The notes under the pieces: model-generated | What the model was told of the DNA's origin: nothing | The model's database searches: none | Seen by the model: the letters and a program-made list of their open reading frames with translations, nothing else | Source of the DNA: Thiocapsa bogorovii | GTDB lineage: Bacteria; Pseudomonadota; Gammaproteobacteria; Chromatiales; Chromatiaceae | Length of the DNA stretch: 64,000 bases | Direction of reading: 5' to 3' | Assembly (NCBI RefSeq): GCF_021228795.1 | Contig: NZ_CP089309.1 | Coordinates: 2,790,001 to 2,854,000 of the forward strand | Translations under genes and position numbers: made by a program | Shown here: positions 22,865 to 35,481 of the stretch, piece after piece | How the letters are laid out: every line of letters begins with the position of its first letter | Numbering within the stretch: the stretch's first letter is position 1

Positions 22865-24559
22865 CTAGCGCTTGTGTTTGACCGAGGCCGCCTGTTTCTC
22901 GATCGTCCGCGTGATGTGCCACTGCTGTGCGATGGACAGCAGATTGTTGACCGTCCAGTAGAGAACGAGTCCCGACGGGAAGAAGGCGAAGAAGACCGTG
23001 AAGACGAACGGCAAGGCCATCATGATCTTCGCCTGCATCGGATCCGGCGGCGGCGGATTCAACTTCATCTGCACGAACATGGAGACACCCATGATCAGCG
23101 GCAGAATGAAATAGGGATCCGGCGCCGAGAGGTTGTCGAGCCACAGCATGAAGGGCGCATTGCGAAGCTCGACACTCTCGAGCAACACCCAGTAGAGCGA
23201 GATGAAGACCGGGATCTGGATCAAGATCGGCAAACAGCCGCCGAGTGGGTTGATCTTCTCGGTCTTGTACATCTCCATCATGGCTTGATTCAGGCGCTGC
23301 TTGTCGTCGCCGTAACGATCCTTCAAGGCCTGCAGTCGCGGCGCGAGCTGACGCATGTTGGCCATCGACTTGTAGCTGGTCTCGGAGAGCTTGTAGAAGG
23401 CCAGCTTGATCAGGATGGTGAGGAAGATGATCGACCAACCCCAGTTTCCGATAAGCGCGTGGATCTTGCTCAGCACCCAGAAAATGGGCTGCGCAATCAC
23501 GGTCAGCCAGCCGTAGTCGACCGCCAGCTCCAGCCCCGGTGCCACGCTTGCAAGTTTGTCTTGGAGCTTCGGGCCCACAAAGAGATGGTTCTCGAAGACG
23601 TGGGTCCCACCGGGAGCGATGCTGACCGCGGGTGAGTATTTGCCGATGATGTAGCGCGAGTCGGCGAGGACGTTCGTATAGAAGGTCTCGAGCACGCCCG
23701 CCGGAGGAATCCAAGCCGCCAAGAAGTAGTGCTGCATCATCGCGATCCAACCATCGGCGACGCCGCGGTCAAGCTTGCCTTTGCGCATGTCGTCGAACGA
23801 CACCTTCTTGTACTTGTCCTCCGGGCTGTAATACACGGCACCCGTGTAGGTGTGAACGAAGCGGGATTCGTTCGGATCGATCAGATCGGTGCGCTGAAGC
23901 TGGTTGTACTGGCGAGCGACGAGGGGGGCGTCCGTGGCGTTGGTGATCGACTGACTTGCGCGGATCACGTAGCTACCGCGCTCGAAGCTGTAGCGCTTGC
24001 GGACCTCGATACCGGCGTCGTTCACCCAAAAGAGGTCGACATCGAGCGTGTCGTCGTCCGCGCCGAGGCTGTAGAGGGTCTGAGAACTTTGAAAGATGGC
24101 CTCGTGCGTCGGCAGCAAGGCCGGATCCTCACCCAACAGACCGGACTGGGCGACGAACATGTTGGGCGGAACCGGCTTGAGCAGCTGGAAGGGATCGTCC
24201 GGGCGCTCGGCAACCGTCGCGTAATCCAACAGCCACGCCGCGGAAACGGTCCCCCCCCGCGGAGAGATCTCGACGTGAAACACGTCCGTTTCGATGCGGA
24301 TCGGAGCCTCGGTCGGCACCGCCTGAGCATCGGCCGAGGACATAGCCGGAGCGAGAGACTCTGGAGTCGTCGCGACCTGCGGGACATCCGGCGCCGCGGA
24401 GGAAGAGGCGGAGGAGGAGGAGGGTGCATCGACCGTCAGACCGCGCTCCTGCGCAACCTGAGGCTGAACCGGGCGCCCGTAGTCTTCCATCCAGGCCGAG
24501 TAGATGAGAAACACCACGGCGGCCAGGGCGAAAAACAGGATTAAACGCTGGTTATCCAT
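22865..24559 (-). CDS. yidC: Membrane protein insertase YidC
   Basis: Inserts and folds inner-membrane proteins, including subunit c of the ATP synthase. 564 residues: an N-terminal membrane anchor, a large periplasmic beta-domain (about 60-340), then the conserved five-helix insertase core with [16 protein letters not shown] and [19 protein letters not shown] (quoted in part). A low-complexity Ser/Ala linker lies at about residues 45-75. It overlaps the yidD stop by 8 bp, as usual in the rpmH-rnpA-yidD-yidC-mnmE cluster. Confidence 0.98.
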   Translation of the reverse strand: MDNQRLILFFALAAVVFLIYSAWMEDYGRPVQPQVAQERGLTVDAPSSSSASSSAAPDVPQVATTPESLAPAMSSADAQAVPTEAPIRIETDVFHVEISPRGGTVSAAWLLDYATVAERPDDPFQLLKPVPPNMFVAQSGLLGEDPALLPTHEAIFQSSQTLYSLGADDDTLDVDLFWVNDAGIEVRKRYSFERGSYVIRASQSITNATDAPLVARQYNQLQRTDLIDPNESRFVHTYTGAVYYSPEDKYKKVSFDDMRKGKLDRGVADGWIAMMQHYFLAAWIPPAGVLETFYTNVLADSRYIIGKYSPAVSIAPGGTHVFENHLFVGPKLQDKLASVAPGLELAVDYGWLTVIAQPIFWVLSKIHALIGNWGWSIIFLTILIKLAFYKLSETSYKSMANMRQLAPRLQALKDRYGDDKQRLNQAMMEMYKTEKINPLGGCLPILIQIPVFISLYWVLLESVELRNAPFMLWLDNLSAPDPYFILPLIMGVSMFVQMKLNPPPPDPMQAKIMMALPFVFTVFFAFFPSGLVLYWTVNNLLSIAQQWHITRTIEKQAASVKHKR

Positions 24560-24788
24560 GAGAGCAGGTCTGCCTTTCGGTTGGGACTGGATCGAAGCCG
24601 CCTTCGTGCCACGGGTGACAGCGCGATACCCGGCGCATTGCCAGATACCCGCCGCGAAGGAGTCCGTGGCGCTCGATTGCCTCGACGGCGTAATGCGAGC
24701 AGGAGGGATGGAACCGGCAATGCGGCCCGAGGAGCGGACTGATGCCGTACTGATAAGCGCGGATCAGGGCGATCAAGATTCGACGCAT
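24552..24788 (-). CDS. yidD: Membrane protein insertion efficiency factor YidD
   Basis: 78-residue protein with the family signature: [29 protein letters not shown], read in pieces as [10 protein letters not shown] and [11 protein letters not shown], then [15 protein letters not shown]. Three or more conserved cysteines. It helps YidC-dependent insertion. Start at 24788 ([10 protein letters not shown]); it overlaps the rnpA end by 16 bp and the yidC start by 8 bp. Confidence 0.95.
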   Translation of the reverse strand: MRRILIALIRAYQYGISPLLGPHCRFHPSCSHYAVEAIERHGLLRGGYLAMRRVSRCHPWHEGGFDPVPTERQTCSHG

Positions 24789-25171
24789 GGTTGTTTCTCG
24801 ATGGTATCCCAGGCGCGGGCGAGGGTGGCGAACAAGCGCGGGCTGGGCATGGTCGGTGCGCCCGACACACACAGCACAACGATATCCCAGCCTTGGAGGC
24901 GCGAGCGGTTGAGCCTGAAGCTTTCGCGGACGATCCGTTTCAAACGTGCTCGGTCAACCGCGCGGCGCGCACACTTCTTGGCGATCGCGAGTCCGAGTCG
25001 AGGATGCCCCAAGCGGTTCTCGCGATACAGCACGAGAAAACCGGCGCCTCTGCAGCGCCGTGGTTCGGCAAAAACGTCACGAAACTGTCGGGAAAGGGTC
25101 AGTCGACAGGTCCGCGGAAAGGTCTGCTCGGACTCCGCGGGCGTCTCGGTGCGATTCTTCGGAAGGTTCAG
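24773..25171 (-). CDS. rnpA: Ribonuclease P protein component
   Basis: Protein subunit of RNase P, which trims tRNA 5' ends. Recognisable core: [18 protein letters not shown] near the start, [13 protein letters not shown] and the basic RNR-like helix [13 protein letters not shown]. The frame is open from 25351 but contains no ATG, GTG or TTG before the GTG at 25033, which would delete the conserved N-terminal strand and helix. I take the CTG at 25169-25171, which overlaps the rpmH stop, as the most plausible start, giving 132 residues; this is an inference. Confidence 0.8.
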   Translation of the reverse strand: MNLPKNRTETPAESEQTFPRTCRLTLSRQFRDVFAEPRRCRGAGFLVLYRENRLGHPRLGLAIAKKCARRAVDRARLKRIVRESFRLNRSRLQGWDIVVLCVSGAPTMPSPRLFATLARAWDTIEKQPCVES

Positions 25172-25302
25172 GTCGCCAGGCGCACGCGACCCTTGGCGCG
25201 GCGTGCATTCAGGACCTTTCGGCCGTTCTTCGTCGCGCTGCGGGCGCGGAAACCATGGGTGCGCGCGCGCTTGAGGCGGCTGGGTTGGAAGGTGCGTTTC
25301 AT
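25168..25302 (-). CDS. rpmH: 50S ribosomal protein L34
   Basis: A 44-residue basic protein: [20 protein letters not shown] at the start, then [19 protein letters not shown] and a short RVRLAT end. Aligns closely with E. coli L34 (46 residues). First gene of the rpmH-rnpA-yidD-yidC-mnmE cluster, with a good promoter 64 bp upstream. Its stop overlaps the proposed CTG start of rnpA. Confidence 0.97.
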   Translation of the reverse strand: MKRTFQPSRLKRARTHGFRARSATKNGRKVLNARRAKGRVRLAT

Positions 25303-25365
25303 GCTCGGTGCTCCGGAAGTCTCGTCGTCCGGGACTCGACTGAGCCCCGCCTTAAAAGGCGCGGA

Positions 25366-25394
25366 AACATAAGCAATTTCCGTCTGAAAGTCAA
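25366..25394 (-). promoter_or_regulatory. Sigma-70 promoter of rpmH
   Basis: On the minus strand TTGACT (25389-25394), a 17-bp spacer and TATGTT (25366-25371). The start of transcription would be near 25358, about 55 nt before the rpmH ATG. Confidence 0.65.
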
Positions 25395-25427
25395 TGCCGT
25401 TCGGGTTCGGGGCACGGAACCACCGGT

Positions 25428-25436
25428 TGTGGATAA
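25428..25436 (-). promoter_or_regulatory. DnaA box between rpmH and dnaA
   Basis: TGTGGATAA, the reverse complement of the perfect strong box TTATCCACA. It is the only box I see in this gap, so it more likely takes part in dnaA autoregulation, or is the remnant of a second origin segment, than a full origin. Confidence 0.75.
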
Positions 25437-25585
25437 GTCTCGTCCGGGAGGCTAGACTGCTGCCTCACCGGACCGGCGAGAGCCCGGCGGGGGCAATCTC
25501 CCGACCGATCGTCGCAGCCATCGACACGGCCGGAGCGATCGGCGGCCTTGCTCGACACCAACTAGCGGTTTTTGGGGAGTCCACC

Positions 25586-26926
25586 GTGGGAGTATGGGAA
25601 CAGTGTGTCAGACAACTAAAAGGAGAGTTGACCTCGGCTGAGTTCAACACCTGGATCCTGCCGCTGCAGGCTCGGGTGGACGAGGGCCGGTTGCAGTTGT
25701 TCGCACCGAATCGGTTTGTGCTGGACTGGACGCGCCAGCACTACGAGGGTCGTCTACTCGATCTTTGCCGGTCCTACAGCGATGGCGCGATCGGAAGGCT
25801 GAGCTTTGAGGTCGGGGGCTTGGAGTCCGAATCGGGTGCTGCGGCCGCGCAGAGTACCGCCGCCGTTCCCGTCGACGCGGATGGCGAGCTTACCGCCAGA
25901 CGGGCGAGTGCCAACCTGAACGCGGATTTTACGTTCGACAGTTTCGTCGAGGGGAAATCAAACCAGCTCGCGCGGGCGGCGTCGATCCAGATCGGGCAGA
26001 ATCCGGGCACGGCGTATAACCCGCTCTTCATCTACGGCGGGGTCGGCCTCGGCAAAACACATCTGATGCACGCCGTCGGCAACATCGTCCTCGCCACCAA
26101 CCCGAACGCCCGGGTTGTCTATCTGCACTCGGAACGCTTCGTTGCGGAGATGATCAAGGCGCTTCAGCACAATCGGATCGACGAGTTCAAGAAGACCTAC
26201 AGGTCCGTAAACGCCTTGCTGATCGACGATGTGCAGTTCTTTGCCGGAAAAGAGCGCTCTCAGGAGGAGTTCTTTCACACCTTCAACGCGCTGTTCGAGT
26301 CGCGCCAGCAGATCGTCCTCTCCAGTGACCGCTTCCCGAAGGAGGTCGTTGGCCTCGAAGAGCGTCTGAAGTCACGGTTCGGTTGGGGACTGACGGTGTC
26401 GATCGAGCCGCCCGACCTCGAAACAAGCGTTGCGATCCTGCACAGTAAGGCCAGCCTTTGGGGAGTGGATCTCCCGGAGGATGTTGCGTTTTTCGTCGGG
26501 CGGCGGATTCGCTCGAACATCCGAGAACTTGAAGGGGCGTTGCGGCGCCTCGTCGCGAACGCTCAGTTCACCGGCAAGCCCATCAGCATGGAACTGGCAA
26601 AACATGCGCTTCGGGATATGTTGGCCGCACAGGACAAACAGGTCAGTATCGAAAACATCCAGAAGACGGTGGCCGAGTATTTCAAGCTCCGGACTTCCGA
26701 CATGATTTCGGCGAAACGAAGTCGCTCGATCGCACGCCCGCGACAGATCGCAATGGCGCTCGCGAAGGAGCTGACGAAGCATAGTCTCCCGGAAATCGGT
26801 CGAGCGTTCGGGGGCCGCGATCACACGACCGTCCTTCACGCCACTCGGACCATCAAAAACCTTCGCGACAGCGACGCATCGATCGAAGAGGATTACAAAA
26901 ACCTGTTGAGAACTCTGACCTCATAG
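25586..26926 (+). CDS. dnaA: Chromosomal replication initiator DnaA
   Basis: Binds DnaA boxes and opens oriC. The start is a GTG at 25586 ([19 protein letters not shown] follows), with GGGGAG 7 nt upstream; the open frame extends 64 codons further but without family similarity. 446 residues: N-terminal interaction domain, short linker (about 85-110), AAA+ domain with GGVGLGKTH at about 150, and the C-terminal DNA-binding domain with the signature [14 protein letters not shown] near residue 410. Confidence 0.98.
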   Translation: MGVWEQCVRQLKGELTSAEFNTWILPLQARVDEGRLQLFAPNRFVLDWTRQHYEGRLLDLCRSYSDGAIGRLSFEVGGLESESGAAAAQSTAAVPVDADGELTARRASANLNADFTFDSFVEGKSNQLARAASIQIGQNPGTAYNPLFIYGGVGLGKTHLMHAVGNIVLATNPNARVVYLHSERFVAEMIKALQHNRIDEFKKTYRSVNALLIDDVQFFAGKERSQEEFFHTFNALFESRQQIVLSSDRFPKEVVGLEERLKSRFGWGLTVSIEPPDLETSVAILHSKASLWGVDLPEDVAFFVGRRIRSNIRELEGALRRLVANAQFTGKPISMELAKHALRDMLAAQDKQVSIENIQKTVAEYFKLRTSDMISAKRSRSIARPRQIAMALAKELTKHSLPEIGRAFGGRDHTTVLHATRTIKNLRDSDASIEEDYKNLLRTLTS

Positions 26927-26927
26927 C

Positions 26928-26936
26928 TGTGGATAA
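26928..26936 (-). promoter_or_regulatory. DnaA box, perfect
   Basis: TGTGGATAA, reverse complement of TTATCCACA, directly after the dnaA stop codon. Confidence 0.8.
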
Positions 26937-26973
26937 CGTGTTCACGGAAAACGCACGCAGTTGAAGGCGAGAT

Positions 26974-26982
26974 TTATGCACA
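26974..26982 (+). promoter_or_regulatory. DnaA box, perfect
   Basis: TTATGCACA, matching TTATNCACA at all defined positions. Confidence 0.8.
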
Positions 26983-27058
26983 GGCTGCCCAGAGGTTGTG
27001 CCGGCCATAAGCCAGGTTGACGTGACTGTTTCGTAACGGATTGTGGGTTGCCGCACAC

Positions 27059-27108
27059 TCATGCACAGGCCTTATTACTACAGGTTTTTTAAGTTTCTTA
27101 AGTATTAG
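27059..27108 (+). promoter_or_regulatory. Box, GC cluster, DnaA-trio-like tract and AT-rich unwinding region
   Basis: TCATGCACA (27059-27067, one mismatch) is followed by GGCC (27068-27071), then TTATTACTA (27072-27080), whose complementary strand reads 3'-AAT AAT GAT-5', the DnaA-trio pattern. TTTTTTAAGTTTCTTAAGTA-like AT-rich DNA follows at 27085-27108. Confidence 0.55.
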
Positions 27109-27117
27109 GAGATCACG

Positions 27118-28218
27118 ATGGAGCTCGTCGTCAACCGTGAAAGTCTATTGCCTGTGCTCAGCAAGGTCGTCGGCGTCGTAGAACGTCGACAAACTCTTCC
27201 GATCCTCGGGAACCTGTTGTTGTCGGCGTGCGATGACCGGGTCGACATCTGCGGAACGGATCTGGAAGTGGAGGTCAGAACGAGTTGTAGCGCGTCAGTT
27301 CCTCAAGAAGGGGAGACCACGCTGCCTGCGAGAAAGTTGATGGATATTTGTCGGAACCTAGCCGAAGGCACGGAGATCCGGTTTCGACTGAACAAGGAGC
27401 GTTGCGTCGTCACCGCTGGACGTGGTCGGTTTACGCTCGGGGTGCTGCCGGCGGCAGACTTCCCCTTGATGGACGCGGAGATCGATGGGGCGGATGTTAA
27501 GGTTCCCGAGGGTGTCCTGCGACAGCTTCTCGACAAGACGTCCTTCGCAATGGCCCAGCAGGATGTTCGCTATTACCTGAACGGTCTGCTGGTGGAGTGG
27601 GATCGCTCGGGGATTACGGCTGTCGGGACCGACGGGCATCGGCTGGCCAAGTTTCATCGAAGCCTGGATCTGGATCTTTCGGAGCGCGTTCAGGTCATCG
27701 TGCCGAGCAAGACGATCCTTGAGCTTCGTCGCCAACTCTCATCCACTGACGAGCCGGTCTCGGTTTCGGTTGGGTCGAGGAGTATTCGTCTGGCGGTCGG
27801 CGGGATGGTGATGACATCGAAGCTGGTCGATGGTCGTTACCCGGAATACGAACGGGTCATTCCGCGGGAGCTCGGCAAGGTTGCTCGGGTCAGCAACGAT
27901 GCGCTCAAGCGAGCTTTGGCACGGACCTCGATTCTGTCGAACGAGAAGTACCGGGGTGTTCGATTGGCGTTCGAGGATGGCGTCCTGAGGCTTCAGGCGC
28001 ACAATCCCGAGCAGGAAGAGGCGGAGGAGGAGATTGAGCTCGACTACAACGGGGAGTCCGTTGCCATCGGTTTCAACGTGGCTTACCTATCGGACGTTTT
28101 GGGGGCAGTCGAGGGTAGTGAGATCGAGGTCCGATTCAGCGATGCAGGGAGCAGTTCGGTGTGGCGCGGCGTCGGCGCCGAGGATGAAACGTATGTCGTT
28201 ATGCCGATGCGTCTGTGA
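27118..28218 (+). CDS. dnaN: DNA polymerase III beta subunit (sliding clamp)
   Basis: 366 residues forming the three-domain clamp that tethers the polymerase. Begins MELVVNRESLLPVLSKVVGV; other family blocks are GTDLEVEV, YYLNGLLVEW, GTDGHRLA and the C-terminal YVVMPMRL. AGGAG lies about 7 nt before the ATG. Transcription must cross the oriC AT-rich region if started from dnaA. Confidence 0.98.
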   Translation: MELVVNRESLLPVLSKVVGVVERRQTLPILGNLLLSACDDRVDICGTDLEVEVRTSCSASVPQEGETTLPARKLMDICRNLAEGTEIRFRLNKERCVVTAGRGRFTLGVLPAADFPLMDAEIDGADVKVPEGVLRQLLDKTSFAMAQQDVRYYLNGLLVEWDRSGITAVGTDGHRLAKFHRSLDLDLSERVQVIVPSKTILELRRQLSSTDEPVSVSVGSRSIRLAVGGMVMTSKLVDGRYPEYERVIPRELGKVARVSNDALKRALARTSILSNEKYRGVRLAFEDGVLRLQAHNPEQEEAEEEIELDYNGESVAIGFNVAYLSDVLGAVEGSEIEVRFSDAGSSSVWRGVGAEDETYVVMPMRL

Positions 28219-28230
28219 TCGTAGGGGTTG

Positions 28231-29367
28231 ATGGACGGTTTGATCGGTCCGCGACTATTGAGGCTGGGGGTCACGAATCTAAGGAACCTCCGCAGTGTGG
28301 ATTTGGACCTTCGGAAAGAATCCCATCGGATCCTGCTGACCGGCGCCAACGGAGCAGGGAAGACCACGTTCCTCGAGGCCGTTTATCTCTTGTCCCGAGG
28401 CCGGAGTTTTCGGGGTCGCAAGGCAGGATCTTTGACGACGGACGGCGAGACTCGAACCCTGATCGAAGGGGTGTTTCGGGAGGCGGACTCATCGGGCGAG
28501 TCGACGCTGGTCTTCGAGCGGAGCAGGCGGGGTAGTCTGAGGCGGTACAACGGTGTCGCGATGGGATCGCTCCCGCCGAGCGACAGCCCGCTCCGGGTCA
28601 AGCTCGTGGGTGAGAATCCTCAGGCTCTTTTGGAAGGGGAGCCGATGCTCAGGCGTGGGCTTTTGGACTGGAACGTGTTCCACGTGGAACATCGACTTGG
28701 ACGGTTGCGGGCCGATCTTCGTCGTGTCCTCGCTCAGCGGAATGCAGCGCTCCGACACGCCGGATCCGGCGTGTCCATCTGGGATCCGACGTTCGTCCAA
28801 CTTTCCGCCCGTATTACGGAGAAACGCGAGGCCTTCGTAGACCTGTGGCGGACTCAATTCAGATCGCTCGCGAACCACTTTTCTTTCCTTGACGATTTCG
28901 AGCTTGTATTCGAGCGCGGTTGGCCCCGAGACAGCGACTTGACCGAAATCCTGGAGCAGGGGCGAAGTGCCGACATTCAGCGCGGGCAAACGCTCGCGGG
29001 AGCGCATCGAGCGGATATCGGAATCAGTCGGGACCGCGCTCCACCCCGACTCTCACGCGGGCAGGCAAAGGTTGCCGTGTGCCTTCTTCAACTCGCCGCG
29101 GAGCGCGTCCACCGCGGGAAAGGTCTTGCCCCGTCGCTTTGGCTTCTCGACGACATCGACGCCGAGCTCGACACCGCTACGGGCGATCGATTATGGCGCT
29201 TGTTCGAGGAAGCGGAGGGACAGCGGATGGTCGCTCGGTTGGGCTACCATCCGACCGAGATCAAGGATGGATCGATCCACCAAGACACGATGTTCCACGT
29301 GGAACAGGGTATCGTGACATCCGCTGCCGTCGCCGATCGTCCACCCCCCCCGACGTCCTTGCCTTGA
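28231..29367 (+). CDS. recF: DNA replication and repair protein RecF
   Basis: An SMC-like ATPase that helps load RecA at gaps. 378 residues; Walker A GANGAGKTT at about 37-45, the LSRGQAK signature and a C-terminal WLLDDIDAELD Walker B. The ATG at 28231, with AGGGG upstream, is preferred to a TTG one codon earlier. Starts 12 bp after dnaN. Two parS sites are embedded in the coding sequence, each reading through as MFHVE or VFHVE. Confidence 0.97.
   Translation: MDGLIGPRLLRLGVTNLRNLRSVDLDLRKESHRILLTGANGAGKTTFLEAVYLLSRGRSFRGRKAGSLTTDGETRTLIEGVFREADSSGESTLVFERSRRGSLRRYNGVAMGSLPPSDSPLRVKLVGENPQALLEGEPMLRRGLLDWNVFHVEHRLGRLRADLRRVLAQRNAALRHAGSGVSIWDPTFVQLSARITEKREAFVDLWRTQFRSLANHFSFLDDFELVFERGWPRDSDLTEILEQGRSADIQRGQTLAGAHRADIGISRDRAPPRLSRGQAKVAVCLLQLAAERVHRGKGLAPSLWLLDDIDAELDTATGDRLWRLFEEAEGQRMVARLGYHPTEIKDGSIHQDTMFHVEQGIVTSAAVADRPPPPTSLP
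28676..28691. promoter_or_regulatory. parS: parS site 1 (ParB binding), inside recF
   Basis: TGTTCCACGTGGAACA, a perfect 16-bp palindrome equal to the parS form used by Pseudomonas ParB. It encodes Val-Phe-His-Val-Glu-His in recF. Confidence 0.9.
29291..29306. promoter_or_regulatory. parS: parS site 2 (ParB binding), inside recF
   Basis: TGTTCCACGTGGAACA, identical to site 1 and 615 bp away, close to the recF end. It encodes Met-Phe-His-Val-Glu-Gln. Confidence 0.9.
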
Positions 29368-29437
29368 TGGCATCACCGGCCGATGTCCTTGATCTGCGCG
29401 CAGTACGGCGCCTGAAGCGCTTCGGCCTACGTTCCCG

Positions 29438-32775
<3,338 letters not shown>

Positions 32776-32783
<8 letters not shown>

Positions 32784-33321
32784 AGAGCAGGGCATCGACG
32801 GCGGAGGCCAGATCGGCATAGACCGGAACCCCGGCAAGATGCGAGGAACCGCCAGCCACAGTGTCTTCTCCTTTTCCCGTGCGAACCATCCAGGGATCGG
32901 CCCCGGCAGCCCTTGCCGCCAGGACATCGCCGAGTGAATCACCGACAAAGGGTACGCCCGGGAGCTTCACCGAAAGGCGCCTCCCGATTTCCTGGAGCAT
33001 GCCCGGTCTGGGTTTGCGACAGTCGCAGCCGTCATCAGGGCCATGCGGGCAATAGACGATCATCTCGACTCGTCCTCCCTGTTCGGCCAACAGATCCCGA
33101 AGCTTGCGGTGCATGCTGTCGAGGTCGGCCGGTGTCAGCAGGCCACGCGCCAAACCCGATTGGTTGGTCGCCACGGCCACACGATACCCCGCGTGCGAGA
33201 GTCGCGCGATGGCATCGATACTGCCGGGCAACGGCATCCATTCATCGATGGATTTGACGAAATGTTCCGAGTCCGCGTTGATCACGCCGTCCCGATCCAG
33301 GATCACGACCCGCTCACCCAT
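32776..33321 (-). CDS. gmhB: D-glycero-beta-D-manno-heptose 1,7-bisphosphate 7-phosphatase
   Basis: HAD-family phosphatase in the ADP-heptose pathway for LPS inner core. 181 residues from the ATG at 33321 (GAGGG upstream). Catalytic DRDGVIN at 9-15, ATNQSG motif near 51, and a zinc-binding set Cys91, His93, Cys99, Cys101 that is characteristic of GmhB. It lies between glyS and plsC. Confidence 0.93.
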
Positions 33322-33378
33322 CACTGTTGCCCTCGAAGACAAAGAAGCAGCCTCCCCCTCGTCCGGTCGACGCGTTGA

Positions 33379-35469
33379 TCATTCCTGGAGACGCGAGATG
33401 TCTGCGACCAGCAGGAACAGCCCGGCCAGTGAATGGAGCAGTCGAATGCGGTTCTCGCGGATCTCGGGATCGTCCACCATCACCATCACCTGATCGAAAA
33501 AGGCCTCGAGATCGCCCTCGAGCTCCGACAAAAGTTGCAACACTCCCATGTAGTCGCGGGCTTGCGCGAGTGGTAAGACCAGAGAAGACAGCTCCGCGAC
33601 CCGAGCCGCAAGACGGATTTCGGCAGGCTCGTCGAGCAGCTCGCCGTTTGCCTCGAGACGGGCGGAGCCGACCCCGATGTCGATACCCGCTTTGCTTAGA
33701 ATATTGCGGATTCGCTTGTTCGCTGCTGCCAGGGATGCGGAGCCACTCAGCGCTCTGAACGCCGTCACGGCGGCCAGGCGGGCATCGAGATCGGCGGGTA
33801 CGGTGACCCCCGTCTGGAGGACCGCCTCGATCGTATCCCCGGCGACGCCACGCTCATGGTAGTAGCCCCGCAGCCGATCGATTACATATCCAAGCGCAGC
33901 AGCTTCGACATCCTTGCTCAAGAGCCCGGCCGGATAGCTGGATGCCGCCGAGGCAATCAACTCGCGCAGGTCGAGCTCCAAGGGAGTCTCGATCAGGATA
34001 CGGAGCACACCGATCGACGCGCGCCTCAGCCCGTAAGGATCCTTGGCCCCCGTAGGACGTAGCCCGATGCCGAAAATCCCGACGAGGGTATCGATCCGAT
34101 CGGCAATCGCCAGGACCCTCCCGCACGGGCTCGCCGGAAGGACATCGCCAGCGAACCTCGGCAAATACTGCTCCTCCATTGCCGCACAGACGCAGGGGGC
34201 CTCGTTCGCGTGCTCGGCGTAGTAGCGCCCCATCGTCCCCTGAAGGCCGGGAAACTCGTAGACCATCGAGGTCACCAGGTCACAGCGCGAGAGCCGCGCC
34301 GCGCGTGCGGCAAGGTCCGGATCGACCCCGATCGACGACGCGAGACCGCGTGCCAGATTGGCCACTCTGGCGCTCTTCTCGGCGACGGTCCCGAGCCGAT
34401 CCTGAAAAACGACGGTTTCCAGTCGTTCGGCGTACCCTTCCAACGGCTGCTTCAGGTCCTGGGCCCAAAAGAAGGCCGCATCCGCGAAGCGAGGACGGAT
34501 CACGCGCTCGTTGCCTGCACGGACCTGATCCGGATCTCGGCTCTCGATGTTGGCGACCGTGATGAAGGATGCCTGCAAGACACCGGAGGAGTCCTCGACC
34601 GGAAAATACTTCTGATTCGAGCGCATCGTCTCGATCAGAACCTCGGGCGGAATGGCGAGATATGCCTCGTCGAAGCGGCCGAGAATCGCTCTTGGCCATT
34701 CAACCAAGGCCGTGACCTCGTCGAGTAGCGCATCATCGATCCGTGCACTTAGGCCATTGGCTGAAGCCAGTTCCTCCACCCGGCTGCGAACCAGTTCGCG
34801 TCGCCGATCGAAATCCGGCTCGACCGATCCGCGCGAGCGCAGCAGCTCGGCGTATGCCGTCGCTTCGGGTACATCGATCGGCTCGGGGTGATGGAAGCGA
34901 TGTCCATGCGTCCGACGGCCGGCCTCGATGCCCAGTATCCGGCCCGGAATCGCCTCTGTCCCCAGCAGCAGACATACCCAGTGGACGGGACGGACAAACT
35001 CCTCCGAACCCTCGCCCCAGCGCATCCGTTTCGGGATGGGAAGCCTAGCCAACGCGGCGTCGGTCAAGTTCGGTACCAGAGAAGTCGTGAACTCTCCGAT
35101 AACCCTGCTTTGGAACGCCAGCCATTCACCCTTCTCCGTGACCTCGCGAGCGAGCGCATCGACCGGGACGCCGCAGGATCCGGCGAAACCCAAAGCCGCT
35201 CTTGTCGGCTGTCCGTCCGCGCCGAAGGCAGCTTGTATCGCAGGTCCACGCCGCAGGGTCTCTCGGTCGGGCTGTCGGGTTAGGATCCCACGTACCAAAA
35301 GAGCGAGTCGACGTGGCGAGGCGAAGGGCTCGATCGTCTCGAAGCCGATGCCGGCACCCTCGAGCTCATCGCGAAAACCCGCGACGAAAGCATTCGAGAG
35401 AGCAAGCAAGGCGGTCGGAGGGAGCTCTTCGGTTCCGATCTCGACCAGAAGGTTGCTGGTTGCGTCCAC
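33379..35469 (-). CDS. glyS: Glycine--tRNA ligase beta subunit
   Basis: The tRNA-recognising subunit of the bacterial alpha2beta2 glycyl-tRNA synthetase. 696 residues; begins with LLVEIGTEELPP, contains YYAEHANEAP and a C-terminal DALR-like anticodon-binding domain. Follows glyQ by 12 bp in the usual glyQS order. Confidence 0.97.
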   Translation of the reverse strand: MDATSNLLVEIGTEELPPTALLALSNAFVAGFRDELEGAGIGFETIEPFASPRRLALLVRGILTRQPDRETLRRGPAIQAAFGADGQPTRAALGFAGSCGVPVDALAREVTEKGEWLAFQSRVIGEFTTSLVPNLTDAALARLPIPKRMRWGEGSEEFVRPVHWVCLLLGTEAIPGRILGIEAGRRTHGHRFHHPEPIDVPEATAYAELLRSRGSVEPDFDRRRELVRSRVEELASANGLSARIDDALLDEVTALVEWPRAILGRFDEAYLAIPPEVLIETMRSNQKYFPVEDSSGVLQASFITVANIESRDPDQVRAGNERVIRPRFADAAFFWAQDLKQPLEGYAERLETVVFQDRLGTVAEKSARVANLARGLASSIGVDPDLAARAARLSRCDLVTSMVYEFPGLQGTMGRYYAEHANEAPCVCAAMEEQYLPRFAGDVLPASPCGRVLAIADRIDTLVGIFGIGLRPTGAKDPYGLRRASIGVLRILIETPLELDLRELIASAASSYPAGLLSKDVEAAALGYVIDRLRGYYHERGVAGDTIEAVLQTGVTVPADLDARLAAVTAFRALSGSASLAAANKRIRNILSKAGIDIGVGSARLEANGELLDEPAEIRLAARVAELSSLVLPLAQARDYMGVLQLLSELEGDLEAFFDQVMVMVDDPEIRENRIRLLHSLAGLFLLVADISRLQE

Positions 35470-35481
35470 AGTCGTCTCCCT

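Larger units (their letters stand above)
26927..27117. other. oriC: Probable replication origin (oriC), dnaA-dnaN gap
   Basis: 191 bp containing two perfect DnaA boxes (26928-26936, TGTGGATAA; 26974-26982, TTATGCACA) and a one-mismatch box (27059-27067, TCATGCACA), ending in an AT-rich stretch (27085-27108). The box-GC-trio-AT order at the right end matches the bacterial unwinding arrangement. Location between dnaA and dnaN, parS sites nearby and the surrounding gene order agree. Confidence 0.75.

Noticed and set aside
21504-23750. A 748-codon frame that would fuse a new N-terminus to MnmE
   Set aside because: The extra part is antisense to yidC; MnmE begins normally at 22844.
25394-25585. 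A 64-codon N-terminal extension of DnaA
   Set aside because: No similarity to DnaA, overlaps the control region with a DnaA box and the rpmH -35 box; the GTG at 25586 has a strong ribosome site.
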